This document shows positions 32,457-41,527 of a stretch of 64,000 nt of DNA, piece after piece. Positions within the stretch are counted from its first letter, which is position 1. The number at the start of each line of letters is the position of its first letter. A model generated the notes under the pieces. That model was not told the DNA's origin. It worked only from the letters and a program-made list of their open reading frames with translations, and did no database searches. The position numbers and the translations under genes were made by a program. The DNA lies in the NCBI RefSeq assembly GCF_006335015.1, contig NZ_VDGT01000023.1, forward strand, positions 45,915 through 109,914, in the 5' to 3' direction. Source of the DNA: Streptomyces sedi (lineage in GTDB: Bacteria; Actinomycetota; Actinomycetes; Streptomycetales; Streptomycetaceae).

Positions 32457-33760
32457 CGACCCTGCGGAGTACGGCTCAACAACTCGGCCGTCTGCCGCCG
32501 GTTGCGATAGGGCTGCAACGCCTGGCGCATCGCGCGGAGCGCCTGCTCGGCGTCGCCGGAGCGCAGTCGTTCCCGCCCGTCGAGGAAGCCGCTCCAGGCC
32601 GCGCACGCCTCGTCCAGCCGCCCGGCGCGCAGCAGGAGTTGTCCGAATCTCGCCTGCGTCAGTGCCCGCCCGCGCAGATCGGCCGCCGAGCGTTCGACGG
32701 TCGAGCGCCGCAACGCCCCCAGCGCCCCCGGCAGGTCGCCCAGCGCCTCCAGCACCTCCGCCGTCTGGAAGTGCAGGGCCGCCGCCGGATAGCTGTCGAA
32801 CGGTCCCCCCTGGGTCCCCGCCTGCTCCGCCGCCCGCTCGGCCCGCCCCAGCGCGGCCAGCGCCTCCCTGCGGTCCCCGCTGTGCGCGAGCACCACGGCC
32901 AACTGGGTGCCCACGTAGAGCTGGTGGGGCACGGGCGCCCCCCGCGCGCCCTGGTGCGCCGCCTCCGCGAGCTGGAGCGCGGAGGGCAGATGGCCCAGGC
33001 GCTGGGCCTGCGCGCTCATCGCGCGCAGCACCACGCTCCACGCCGTGCGGTCACCGGACTCGCCGGCCAGCCGCTGCGCGTAGTTGTAGTAACGCTGGGC
33101 CACCCCGTGCAGCAGCCCGTCCTCGTACATCCTGGCCAGCAGGAACGCCAGCCGGCTCGCCAGCACCAGCAGCTCGGCGCGCATCCGGGGCGTCTGCCGG
33201 GAGCCGAGCAGCGGCACCACGTCGTCGGCGAGATAGGCGGAGAGCGCGCTGCGCGCGTGTCGCCCGCCGTGCGAGTCGATCGAGGTGGCGAAGAACTCCA
33301 CCGCGTCGTGCAGCGCCTTGGTCTCCTCGGTCCGCCGCCCCAACCCCCGGAAGAGTGGCGGGCCCTGCGGCGGCTTCGGCACCACGGCGTCGGCGACCCG
33401 GTACGGGCGCTGGTGGAGCGGGACCCGGCGGGCCGCGTCGGCGTCGGAGCGGCACAGCGCGGTGAAGCCGGTGACGGGGTCGATCGGCGGGCCCTCGCTG
33501 GCCAGGTCGACGAAGCCGGCGGCCTCCGGCGTGATGGCGCGGCCGATCCGCCGGGAGAGCGCCTCCGCCGCGAGCTGCGGCACGGGGTGGCGCGGCTGGG
33601 TGCCCGAGAGCCAGTGCGCGACGGCGGTGCGGTCGTACCGGAGGGAGGAACCGATCTCGGCCCCGAGGATGTTCACGGAACGCGCCAGCGCCTCCTGAGT
33701 CCAACCGGCCTCGGTGAGTAAGGCGCGCAGCCGGTGGTTCGGCCCCTGCCGCTTCTTCAT
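32453..33760 (-). CDS. HTH regulator with TPR-like domain (NsdA-like family)
   Basis: The 435-residue protein starts MKKRQGPNHRLRALLTEAGW, with a Cro-like helix-turn-helix (TQEALARSVN, then YDRTAVAHWLSGTQPR) in the first 70 residues. The rest is alpha-helical with TPR-like arrays (YEDGLLHGVAQRYYNYAQRL, ALQLAEAAHQGAR, RFGQLLLRAGRLDEACAAW). Streptomycetes have many such proteins; NsdA, which delays differentiation and antibiotic production, is one. The ATG at 33760 is chosen because similarity starts there. It is transcribed towards hmgA, with only 73 bases between, but hmgA has its own promoter. Confidence 0.85.
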   Translation of the reverse strand: MKKRQGPNHRLRALLTEAGWTQEALARSVNILGAEIGSSLRYDRTAVAHWLSGTQPRHPVPQLAAEALSRRIGRAITPEAAGFVDLASEGPPIDPVTGFTALCRSDADAARRVPLHQRPYRVADAVVPKPPQGPPLFRGLGRRTEETKALHDAVEFFATSIDSHGGRHARSALSAYLADDVVPLLGSRQTPRMRAELLVLASRLAFLLARMYEDGLLHGVAQRYYNYAQRLAGESGDRTAWSVVLRAMSAQAQRLGHLPSALQLAEAAHQGARGAPVPHQLYVGTQLAVVLAHSGDRREALAALGRAERAAEQAGTQGGPFDSYPAAALHFQTAEVLEALGDLPGALGALRRSTVERSAADLRGRALTQARFGQLLLRAGRLDEACAAWSGFLDGRERLRSGDAEQALRAMRQALQPYRNRRQTAELLSRTPQGR

Positions 33761-34073
33761 GCCCTCAGTCGTCTCACGCGGGGGGCGCGAGACACCAGGG
33801 CGCATGGAGGCATGGGGCGCGGGCGTCCTGCACCCCGATCACACGATCGGGTTGCTTTTGGGGCATCCGCTCACTCTCAAGTGGCGTGTGCCGGGCGGTT
33901 GGTTGACCGTATGGGCATGAATGATCCCCACGCCTACGCAGCCGTCGTCCGCCCGCCCCAACCGTCCGACACCGCCCCGCCCACGCCCGCCGAACCCCGG
34001 CCGCCCGCGCCGCCGCCGGGCGCGAACACCCGAGCCTGCCCCGGGACTCGGGGGTGCGAGGGCCCCGGCCGTC
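33761..34073. other. Intergenic region with an inverted repeat
   Basis: No gene is convincing here. CCCGATC-ACAC-GATCGGG (33834-33851) is a perfect 7-bp inverted repeat about 75 bases upstream of the HTH regulator start and is a candidate autoregulatory operator. Confidence 0.45.
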
Positions 34074-34535
34074 TCAGAGGGCGAAACGGGTGAGGGTCTC
34101 CGCGGCGCACACCGGCCTGGCTCCGCCCTCCCGCTCCACCGTGACCGCCAGTGTCAGCTGCCAACCGCCGGGCACCGGCTCCGCGTTGACCACCGAGCCG
34201 TGCGCCCGCACCCGCGAGTCCACCGGCAGGGGGGCCGGGAAACGCACCCGGTTGCTCCCGTAGTTGAGCGCCATCCGCACCCCCTCGACGCGCAGCAGCT
34301 GGGGGGTCAGCACGGGCAGCAGGGCCAGGGTCAGATAGCCGTGGGCGATCGTCGCCCCGAAGGGGCCGGTCGCCGCCCGTTCCCGATGGGTGTGAATCCA
34401 CTGGTGGTCGCCCGTGGCCTCGGCGAACTGGTCGATCCTGCGCTGGTCGACCAGCAGCCACTCGGTCGGGCCCAACGGCTCGCCGATCGCGCCCGGCAGC
34501 TCGTCGGGCGAGGAGAAGATCCGGGGTTCAGCCAT
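34074..34535 (-). CDS. MaoC-type hotdog dehydratase
   Basis: The 153-residue protein is a single hotdog fold of the MaoC/NodN type. The active-site segment FAEATGDHQWIHTHRERA has the D-x4-H pair, followed by GPFGATIAHGYLTLALLP, the hydratase motif. The family performs (R)-specific hydration of enoyl-CoA thioesters, but NodN-like members often have unknown substrates. It stands alone with no fatty-acid genes beside it. Confidence 0.88.
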   Translation of the reverse strand: MAEPRIFSSPDELPGAIGEPLGPTEWLLVDQRRIDQFAEATGDHQWIHTHRERAATGPFGATIAHGYLTLALLPVLTPQLLRVEGVRMALNYGSNRVRFPAPLPVDSRVRAHGSVVNAEPVPGGWQLTLAVTVEREGGARPVCAAETLTRFAL

Positions 34536-34584
34536 CGGGCCAGGATACTCACGAGTAGCCCCGCGGGGGAGTGCGCGCCCGCGC

Positions 34585-34923
34585 TCAGCCGAGCGTCACC
34601 ACGGTCAACACCCCGGCCGCCACCGCCAACAGGACCACCGCACCCGCCGCGAACAGCACCGTCGACGCCGCCACCCCCTGGCCGCCGCTCCGCGACAGCG
34701 CGACGATCCGCCGCTGCGCCAGCACCAGGAAGCCCGCCCAGACCAGCCCTCCGCACGCCACCACCCACGCGCCGACCAGCACCCCCGAGCCCGCCATCAC
34801 CAGGCCGCGCACCGCCAGCCCCAGCGTCAGCGCGAACGCCAGCGTCGTCCGCCGCCAGGAGAGCCGGGTGCGCTCCGCCTGCCCCCCGGCGTCGGCCCCG
34901 CCGCCCGGGCCTAGCGCGGCCAC
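34585..34923 (-). CDS. DUF202 membrane protein (second of a pair)
   Basis: The product is about 112 residues with three hydrophobic helices: TLAFALTLGLAVRGLVMAG, VLVGAWVVACGGLVWAGFLV and STVLFAAGAVVLLAVAAGVL. The DUF202 signature ERTRLSWRRTTLAFA precedes them. The GTG at 34923 lies inside the end of the partner gene (13-base overlap), which indicates translational coupling. The function is unknown; DUF202 proteins occur in bacterial and yeast membranes. Confidence 0.8.
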   Translation of the reverse strand: MAALGPGGGADAGGQAERTRLSWRRTTLAFALTLGLAVRGLVMAGSGVLVGAWVVACGGLVWAGFLVLAQRRIVALSRSGGQGVAASTVLFAAGAVVLLAVAAGVLTVVTLG

Positions 34924-35300
34924 AGCAGCGCGCCGATGACCAGCAGCGCGATGAGCACCGTGCCCACCGAGAGCACCGCGGGGAAGCGGGTCAGCGGCAG
35001 GTCGTCGCCGCGCCGTATCGCCCGTTCCGTGCGCACCCAGCGGTCGACGGCCCGCACCGCGCACAGCGCGCCGCCCGCCACCAGCAGCAGCGCGACCGTG
35101 GTGCGGAACGCCCGCGGCAGCTCGGTCAGGAACTGCTGCACGGCGATCCCGCCGGCCAGCAGCGCCAACGCCGTCCGCAGCCAGGCCAGAAACGTCCGTT
35201 CGTTGGCCAGCGAGTAGCGGTAGTCGGGCGTCGGCCCCTCGTCCCGCACCCGCCGCGGGGCGAACCACCAGCGCAGGGTCTCGCGCACGCGTCCGATCAT
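34911..35300 (-). CDS. YidH-like DUF202 membrane protein (first of a pair)
   Basis: The 129-residue protein has the YidH motif YRYSLANERTFLAWLRTALA, running into the first helix, then two more (TVALLLVAGGALCAVRAVD and VLSVGTVLIALLVIGALLW). It overlaps the second DUF202 gene. The two probably form a hetero-oligomer of unknown function. Confidence 0.87.
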   Translation of the reverse strand: MIGRVRETLRWWFAPRRVRDEGPTPDYRYSLANERTFLAWLRTALALLAGGIAVQQFLTELPRAFRTTVALLLVAGGALCAVRAVDRWVRTERAIRRGDDLPLTRFPAVLSVGTVLIALLVIGALLWPR

Positions 35301-35432
35301 GTGTGTGAGCGTAGGTCACGGCGTTCGGTTCCCCGCGGGGCACGGTGTCGCGCCGTTTCGTCCCCTCCCCACGGTTGACGACCGCCTCCGGCCCGCCCAG
35401 GATCACTAACGGTCGAACGAAAGGTCCCTGGG

Positions 35433-37085
35433 ATGGCGTATGACGCCGACGTGATCGTGATCGGTGCCGGACTGGCGGGCCTGGTGGCCGCGGCGGAGGC
35501 GGCCGACGCCGGCCGGAAGGTCATCCTGCTGGACCAGGAACCCGAGGGCTCCCTCGGGGGCCAGGCGCACTGGTCGTTCGGCGGGCTCTTCCTGGTCGAC
35601 TCCCCGGAGCAGCGCAGGCTGCGGGTGCGCGACAGCCGCGAACTGGCCTGGCAGGACTGGCTCGGCACCGCCGGCTTCGACCGTGCCGAGGACCACTGGC
35701 CGCGCCGCTGGGCCGAGGCGTACGTCGACTTCGCGGCGGGGGAGAAACGTTCCTGGCTGCGCGGGCAGGGCGTGCGCTTCTTCCCGGCCGTCGGATGGGC
35801 CGAGCGCGGCGGCTACGACGCCTCGGGCCACGGCAACTCCGTGCCGCGCTTCCACATCACCTGGGGCACAGGACCCGGCGTCGTCGCGCCGTTCGAGCGC
35901 CGGGTCCGCGCGGCGGCCGAACGCGGCCTGGTCGACCTGCGCTTCCGCCACCGGGTCAGTGGCCTCGCGCGCACCGGCGGGCGGGTCGACACCGTCCTCG
36001 GCGAGGTACTCGCCGACGACACCGCGCGCCGGGGCGTGGCCAGCAACCGCGAGGTGGTCAGCGCCTTCGAACTGCGCGCCCAGGCCGTGATCGTCACCTC
36101 GGGCGGCATCGGCGGCAACCCGGAGCTGGTCCGCGAGGCCTGGCCCGAACGGCTCGGCGCCCCGCCGGCCCACCTGCTCAGCGGGGTCCCGGCACATGTC
36201 GACGGCCTGATGCTCGGCATCGCCGAACGGGCCGGCGCCCGGCTGATCAACCGCGACCGGATGTGGCACTACACCGAGGGCATCACCAACTGGGACCCCA
36301 TCTGGGCCCGCCACGGCATCCGCATCCTGCCCGGGCCCTCCTCGCTCTGGCTGGACGCCAGGGGACGCCGGCTGCCCGTCCCGCTCTTCCCCGGCTTCGA
36401 CACCCTGGGCACCCTGGAACACCTCAGGCGCACCGGCCACGACCACAGCTGGTTCGTGCTGACCCAGAAGATCGTCGAGAAGGAGTTCGCGCTCTCCGGC
36501 TCCGAGCAGAACCCCGACCTCACGGAGAAGAGCCTCCGCCAGGTCGCCGGGCGCGTCCGCCCCGGAGCCCCGGCCCCCGTGCGGGCGTTCCTCGAACGCG
36601 GCGCCGACTTCGTCGTGGAGCACGAACTGGGCGCGCTGGTACGGGGGATGAACGCCGTCTCGGGTGAGCGGCTGATCGACGAGGGCGAGCTGCGCCGGAC
36701 CATCGAGGAACGCGACCGCGAGATGGGCAACCGTTTCACCAAGGACGCGCAGATCACCGCGATCCGGGGCGCGCGCGGCTACCTGGGCGACCGGCTGGTG
36801 CGGGTCGCCTCCCCGCACCGGCTTTTGGACCGGAAATCCGGGCCGCTGATCGCGGTGCGGCTGCACATACTGACCCGCAAGACGCTCGGCGGGCTGGAGA
36901 CCGACCTCTCCGGCCGGGTGCTCACCGAGGGCGGCGAGCCGCTGCCCGGCGTCTACGCGGCGGGCGAGGCCGCGGGCTTCGGCGGCGGTGGGATGCACGG
37001 CTACCGCTCCCTGGAGGGCACCTTCCTCGGCGGCTGCCTCTTCTCCGGGCGCACCGCGGGCCGCGCCGCCGCCCGGGACCTCTGA
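35433..37085 (+). CDS. FAD-binding dehydrogenase (KstD/fumarate-reductase-like)
   Basis: The 550-residue flavoprotein begins with a Rossmann FAD site (DVIVIGAGLAGLVAAAEAAD, then ILLDQEPEGSLGGQAHWSFG). It ends with the second FAD-contacting stretch GVYAAGEAAGFGGGGMHGYR. The middle includes AVIVTSGGIGGNPELVRE. It belongs to the streptomycete group of FAD-binding dehydrogenases related to 3-ketosteroid delta1-dehydrogenase and fumarate reductase; the substrate is unknown and no steroid genes are near. A weak AAAGG precedes the ATG. Confidence 0.88.
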   Translation: MAYDADVIVIGAGLAGLVAAAEAADAGRKVILLDQEPEGSLGGQAHWSFGGLFLVDSPEQRRLRVRDSRELAWQDWLGTAGFDRAEDHWPRRWAEAYVDFAAGEKRSWLRGQGVRFFPAVGWAERGGYDASGHGNSVPRFHITWGTGPGVVAPFERRVRAAAERGLVDLRFRHRVSGLARTGGRVDTVLGEVLADDTARRGVASNREVVSAFELRAQAVIVTSGGIGGNPELVREAWPERLGAPPAHLLSGVPAHVDGLMLGIAERAGARLINRDRMWHYTEGITNWDPIWARHGIRILPGPSSLWLDARGRRLPVPLFPGFDTLGTLEHLRRTGHDHSWFVLTQKIVEKEFALSGSEQNPDLTEKSLRQVAGRVRPGAPAPVRAFLERGADFVVEHELGALVRGMNAVSGERLIDEGELRRTIEERDREMGNRFTKDAQITAIRGARGYLGDRLVRVASPHRLLDRKSGPLIAVRLHILTRKTLGGLETDLSGRVLTEGGEPLPGVYAAGEAAGFGGGGMHGYRSLEGTFLGGCLFSGRTAGRAAARDL

Positions 37086-37105
37086 ACCCGCCCGCCCCGG
37101 AACGA

Positions 37106-37153
37106 GGGAGACCCCGGGGCGGACGGCCGGCGCCGACCACCCCGGGGTCTCCC
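37106..37153. terminator. Bidirectional terminator
   Basis: A perfect 14-bp stem beginning GGGAGACCCCGGGG with a 20-base loop lies between the convergent FAD dehydrogenase and BCCT transporter genes. Confidence 0.8.
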
Positions 37154-37169
37154 ACCGAGCGGGGTACCG

Positions 37170-38924
37170 CTAGGACTTCGCGGGACCCGAGGGCCCGGTG
37201 TCCTTGACGTCCGTGGAGCCGGAGCCCCCGCCGTCCTCGCCGTTGCCCTCGCCCGGGCCGATCCGGATCTCGAAGTCGCCGGCGTACTTCTCGCTGCCCG
37301 CGATGACGGCCATCTCGACGACCTCCTCGCCCTTCTCGGCGCGCAGCACCAGGGCGTCGCGCCGCAGGTCCTTCATCAGCGCGAAGCAGAGGCCGATCAT
37401 CACCACGGTGAACGGAACGGCCGCCAGAATCGTCATGTTCTGCAGGCCGTCCAGGGCCTTGTTCTCCCCGTCCTCGCCCGTGCCGCTGCCGACCAGCAAC
37501 ATGATCGCGGCGACCGCACCGGTCAGGGCGCCCCAGAAGATGACGACCAGGCGGTGCGGCTCCTGCGAGCCGTGCTGCGAGAGGGTGCCCATCACGATGG
37601 AGGCCGCGTCGGCACCGGAGACGAAGAAGATGCCGACCAGGATCATGACCAGCAGCGAGGTGACCGTGGCGATCGGGTACTCGGCGAGCACCGCGAACAG
37701 CTGCGCCTCCTCGGCACCCTGGCCGGCGACGTCCACGCCGCTCTCCTGCACCCGCATCCCGGTCCCGCCGAAGATGGCGAACCACAGCAGGCTGACCGCG
37801 CTGGGCACCAGGATCACGCCGCCGACGAACTGACGGATGGTGCGGCCACGGCTGATGCGCGCGATGAACATGCCGACGAAGGGCGTCCAGGAGATCCACC
37901 ACGCCCAGTAGAAGACGGTCCAGCCGGAGAGCCAGGCGCCGACGCCCTCGCCGCCGCTGGCCTCGGTGCGGGCGGCCATCTGCGGCAGCTGGTCGACGAA
38001 CGAACCGATCGAGGTGGGGATCAGGTCCATGATGATGACGGTCGGACCCGCGAGGAAGACGAACAGCGCGAGCAGGCCGGCCAGCACCATGTTGATGTTG
38101 GACAGCCACTGGATGCCCTTGGCCACACCGGAGACGGCGGAGAGGATGAACGCCGCGGTCAGCACGGTGATGATGACGACGAGCAGGCCCTCGCCGACGT
38201 CGGTCATCCAGTCCAGTTCCTCTATGCCGCTGCCGATCTGGAGCGCGCCGAGACCGAGGGAGGCGGCGGAGCCGAAGAGGGTGGCGACGATGGCCAGGAT
38301 GTCGATGACCTTGCCGAGGCCGCCCTCGGCGCGACGCTTCCCGATCAACGGGGTGAAGACGGCGCTGATCGTCTGCCGGCGCCCGCGCCGGTAGGCGCTG
38401 TAGGCGATGGCCAGACCGACGACCGCGTAGATGGCCCAGGGGTGCAGCGTCCAGTGGAAGAGCGTGGTCGCCATGGAGGTCGCCATGGCCTCGCCGGAGT
38501 CGCCGGGCGTGGTGCCGGGAGGGGCGGTGACGTAGTGGCTGATGGGCTCGGCCACTCCCCAGAACATCAGCCCGATGCCCATGCCGGCGCTGAACATCAT
38601 CGCCACCCAGGACACGGTCTTGAACTCGGGCTCCTCGCCCTCCTTGCCCAGGGTGATCCGCCCGTAGCGGCTGGCGGCGAGCCAGAGCGCGAAGACCACG
38701 AAGCCGGACGCGGCGAGCACGAAGGCCCACCCGGCGTTCTTGATGATGCTCTCCAACGCTTCGCCCGCCGCGTCGGCCAGCGAGTCGGTGGCGACGGCGC
38801 CCCAGATGACAAAGGCGAGAGTGATCGCGGCGGAGACGCCGAACACCACGGGGTCGGTCCGTGGCTTGGCGAAGGCGGCCCGCCGGGGCTCTTCCGTTGT
38901 CGGTGAGTTCTGATCGCCTGGCAC
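37170..38924 (-). CDS. BCCT-family betaine/choline/carnitine transporter
   Basis: The 584-residue membrane protein has the usual twelve hydrophobic helices and the family signatures: AGMGIGLMFWGVAEPISHY and the aromatic-rich substrate stretch FYWAWWISWTPFVGMF followed by ARISRGRTIRQF. BCCT carriers take up glycine betaine or choline with sodium and often answer osmotic stress. The charged C-terminal tail (about 75 residues, Gly/Asp-rich) could be an osmosensing extension. GTG at 38924 follows AGGTGG at good spacing; the frame extends upstream without similarity. It is monocistronic with a strong terminator. Confidence 0.93.
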   Translation of the reverse strand: MPGDQNSPTTEEPRRAAFAKPRTDPVVFGVSAAITLAFVIWGAVATDSLADAAGEALESIIKNAGWAFVLAASGFVVFALWLAASRYGRITLGKEGEEPEFKTVSWVAMMFSAGMGIGLMFWGVAEPISHYVTAPPGTTPGDSGEAMATSMATTLFHWTLHPWAIYAVVGLAIAYSAYRRGRRQTISAVFTPLIGKRRAEGGLGKVIDILAIVATLFGSAASLGLGALQIGSGIEELDWMTDVGEGLLVVIITVLTAAFILSAVSGVAKGIQWLSNINMVLAGLLALFVFLAGPTVIIMDLIPTSIGSFVDQLPQMAARTEASGGEGVGAWLSGWTVFYWAWWISWTPFVGMFIARISRGRTIRQFVGGVILVPSAVSLLWFAIFGGTGMRVQESGVDVAGQGAEEAQLFAVLAEYPIATVTSLLVMILVGIFFVSGADAASIVMGTLSQHGSQEPHRLVVIFWGALTGAVAAIMLLVGSGTGEDGENKALDGLQNMTILAAVPFTVVMIGLCFALMKDLRRDALVLRAEKGEEVVEMAVIAGSEKYAGDFEIRIGPGEGNGEDGGGSGSTDVKDTGPSGPAKS

Positions 38925-39432
38925 GCGATTCCACCTATCTGTTTCGTTGTGTTCCCTGGTCAGGATGGAAACCCGCACAGGGCAAGCGGTTGGTACGCGG
39001 TGGCGGCTACCCGGGCTCGGCACCGCCATGCGTCATGGTTATCGACCCGATACCTCACGTTCTTGGCAGAAAGTGATCCTGCCGACGCAAACGGTAGCCG
39101 CTGGGTCTGACAAAGCCCTTGATTGGGGTGGAGGTGTGGACGTAACGGCGTCGCCGGCGTCCGCTCTCCGTGTCGCGTCGCTCGCCCTGCGTTTCTCTCC
39201 ACCGCCGGTATGAGGGCCCGTCAGGCCGGTCACGCCGTTCCGTATGTGGAGGATTCATGGTCGCGTCGCGGCGTCAAGAGGGCATGGGCGAAGGGCAGTT
39301 GATCGGGCGACAGCAAGAGGCGGTCAACGGGGTGAAGTGTTCGCCCAATGTCGCTCGTTATTGACATGGGCACTTCCATCAACGCGCGTTGCTTGGTACA
39401 AACGGTGCCACAGCGACCGCCATGGAGGTTCC
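38925..39432. other. Long divergent intergenic region
   Basis: These 508 bases lie between the BCCT and SGNH lipase genes and should carry both promoters. The DNA is less GC-rich than the flanks. A 12-bp palindrome CAACGCGCGTTG (39380-39391) lies about 40 bases before the lipase start and may be an operator. Short open frames here look spurious. Confidence 0.45.
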
Positions 39433-40227
39433 GTGAGACTGACCAGACGCCTGTCCACCGCCGCCGCCCTCGTCCTCGGCTTCGCGCTGGCGATGATGGG
39501 CGCGACCCCCGCGCAGGCAGCCGGCCCCGCGTATGTGGCCCTCGGGGACTCGTACTCCTCGGGCAACGGCGCCGGCTCCTACATCGACTCCAGCGGTGAC
39601 TGCCACCGCAGCGAGAACGCCTACCCCTCCCTGTGGGCCGAGGCCAACGACCCCTCGTCGTTCGACTTCGTGGCCTGCTCCGGCGCCGTCACCAGCGATG
39701 TGACGGGCTCCCAGCTCGGCGCGCTCGACAACTCGACCGGCCTGGTGAGCATCACCATCGGCGGCAACGACGCGGGCTTCGCGGACGTCATGACGACCTG
39801 TGTGATCAGCTCCGACAGCGGCTGCCTGAACCGGATCGCCACCGCGCGCGACTTCGTCAACAGCACCCTCGCCACCCGCCTCGACGGCGTGTACAACGCC
39901 ATCAAGACGAACGCGCCCAACGCGCAGGTCGTGGTGCTCGGCTACCCGCGCTTCTACACCGAGCCCTCCGGCATCTGCCTCGGGCTCAGCCAGACCAAGC
40001 GGCAGGCCATCAACGACGCGGCCGACCTGCTGAACTCCGTGATCTCCTCGCGCGCCGCCGCCCACGGCTTCGCCTACGGCGACGTGGCCGCCGCCTTCGA
40101 CGGCCACGAGCTGTGCTCGGGCGACGACTGGCTCCACGACCTGGCGCTGCCGATCTGGGAGGCCTACCACCCGACCGCCCTCGGGCACTCGGGCGGCTAC
40201 TACCCGGTCCTCAACGCCAACGACTGA
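39433..40227 (+). CDS. Secreted SGNH/GDSL lipase
   Basis: The 264-residue exported esterase has a signal peptide (LSTAAALVLGFALAMMGATP, cleavage after AQA). SGNH blocks are present: nucleophile serine in ALGDSYSSGNGAG (I), ITIGGNDAGF (III) and the catalytic histidine in WEAYHPTALGH (V). Six cysteines suggest three disulfides, as in the S. coelicolor secreted lipase SCO1725 (recalled). It hydrolyses extracellular lipid esters. GTG at 39433 follows GGAGG. Confidence 0.93.
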   Translation: MRLTRRLSTAAALVLGFALAMMGATPAQAAGPAYVALGDSYSSGNGAGSYIDSSGDCHRSENAYPSLWAEANDPSSFDFVACSGAVTSDVTGSQLGALDNSTGLVSITIGGNDAGFADVMTTCVISSDSGCLNRIATARDFVNSTLATRLDGVYNAIKTNAPNAQVVVLGYPRFYTEPSGICLGLSQTKRQAINDAADLLNSVISSRAAAHGFAYGDVAAAFDGHELCSGDDWLHDLALPIWEAYHPTALGHSGGYYPVLNAND

Positions 40228-40234
40228 CCCGCGT

Positions 40235-40268
40235 CCGCCCACGGCACGCGGCGGCGTGCCGTGGGCGG
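40235..40268 (+). terminator. Terminator of the SGNH lipase gene
   Basis: A perfect 15-bp stem (40235-40249 with 40254-40268) with loop GGCG lies just after the stop codon. Confidence 0.8.
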
Positions 40269-40357
40269 CTCACCGCCGCGCCGCCGACGGCCGAAGTCCC
40301 GCCCCCGAGCGGAATCCCGTGGCGGACGCCCCGCGTCGCGGGTGATACTCCGGCACC

Positions 40358-41524
40358 ATGAGCACGTCTCCCTCCCCGTTCCCCGTCCTGTGGCTCAGCG
40401 GTCCGCCCGGGGTCGGGAAGTCCACCGCCGGGTGGGCCCTGTACCGGCGGCTCGCCGCGGGCGGGACGCCGGTGGGGTACGTGGACATCGACCAGCTGGG
40501 GATCAACTACCCCGAGCCGCCGGGCGACCCCGGCCGCCATCTGCTGAAGACCGGCAACCTCGCCGCCCTGGCCGCCAACCACCGGGCCCACGGCGCCCGT
40601 TGCCTGGTCGTCTCCGGGGTGGTCGACCCGGTGGCCGGCGTCGACCGGGGGCGGCTTCCCGGCGTGGACCTCACCCTGTGCGCGCTGACCGCGGGCCGCG
40701 AGGAGCTGAGCCGGCGCTACCGGGGGCGCGGCACCGGGCCCGAGCACCTGGCGAGGGTGCTGGCCGAGGCCGAGTGCGAGTCCCTGGGAACGGCAGCGGC
40801 AGGCCCGCCCGACGTGCGAGTGGACACCGACGGCCTGGCGCCGGCCGAGGTCGTCGAACGGGTGCTGGCCCACTGGTGTCCGCCGACAGCCGCTCCCGCG
40901 CCGCCGCCGGAGGAGGAGGCCGTGGGGGAGCGGGAGCGGAGCGACGCCCGCGTGGCCGTCCTGCTGCTCTGCGGCGCGGAGGCCGTCGGCAAGTCGACCG
41001 TCGGCTGGGAGGTGGGGCAACGGCTCCAACGCGCCGGTCGGCCCACCGCGTTCGTCGACCTCGGGCAGGTCGGCTTCCTGACGCCCGCGCCCGTCGACGA
41101 TCCCGGCGGGCACCGGCTGCGCGCGGCCAACCTCGCCGCCCTCCTCGACCGCTACGCGGCCCTCGGCACCCGCCGGCTGGTGGCCGTCGGCCCGGTCCCC
41201 GACGCCGCGACCGCCGACCTCTACCGCCGCGCCCTGCCCGGGGCGGCGCTCGCCGTCTGCCGGCTGGACGCGGACCCGGGGACGCTGCTCGACCGGGTCC
41301 GCCGGCGCGGCGCCGGGCAGGCCCCGCCGCTCGCCGGCGACCGGCTGCGCGGCGCGCCGGACACGGCGCTGCGCCGCGTCGCCGCCGAAGCGGCGCGCGG
41401 GGCCCGCGCGTTGACGGCCGCCGCCGTCGGTGACCACCGGGTGGCCACCGACGGGCGGAGCGTCGCCGAACTCGCCGACGCCGTCCTCCGGCTCTGGGCG
41501 GCGGACGCCCCCGACGCCGGCTGA
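40358..41524 (+). CDS. Tandem P-loop NTPase/kinase-like protein of unknown function
   Basis: The 388-residue protein consists of two homologous kinase-like domains. Domain 1 has Walker A GPPGVGKST at residues 15-23, and domain 2 has GAEAVGKST at about 206-214. After each, a similar segment recurs: VGYVDIDQLGINYP, then HLLKTGNLAALAANHRAHGA in the first, and TAFVDLGQVGFLTP, then RLRAANLAALLDRYAALGT in the second. It therefore arose by internal duplication. The domains resemble adenylylsulfate, gluconate or shikimate-type small-molecule kinases, but no substrate is evident. An acidic Pro/Glu linker separates them. It is a single gene with no operon partners. Confidence 0.75.
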   Translation: MSTSPSPFPVLWLSGPPGVGKSTAGWALYRRLAAGGTPVGYVDIDQLGINYPEPPGDPGRHLLKTGNLAALAANHRAHGARCLVVSGVVDPVAGVDRGRLPGVDLTLCALTAGREELSRRYRGRGTGPEHLARVLAEAECESLGTAAAGPPDVRVDTDGLAPAEVVERVLAHWCPPTAAPAPPPEEEAVGERERSDARVAVLLLCGAEAVGKSTVGWEVGQRLQRAGRPTAFVDLGQVGFLTPAPVDDPGGHRLRAANLAALLDRYAALGTRRLVAVGPVPDAATADLYRRALPGAALAVCRLDADPGTLLDRVRRRGAGQAPPLAGDRLRGAPDTALRRVAAEAARGARALTAAAVGDHRVATDGRSVAELADAVLRLWAADAPDAG

Positions 41525-41527
41525 GCC

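Noticed and set aside
35433..37085. Naming the FAD dehydrogenase KstD
   Set aside because: The fold matches, but no steroid-degradation genes are near and the streptomycete group is distinct, so only the family is claimed.
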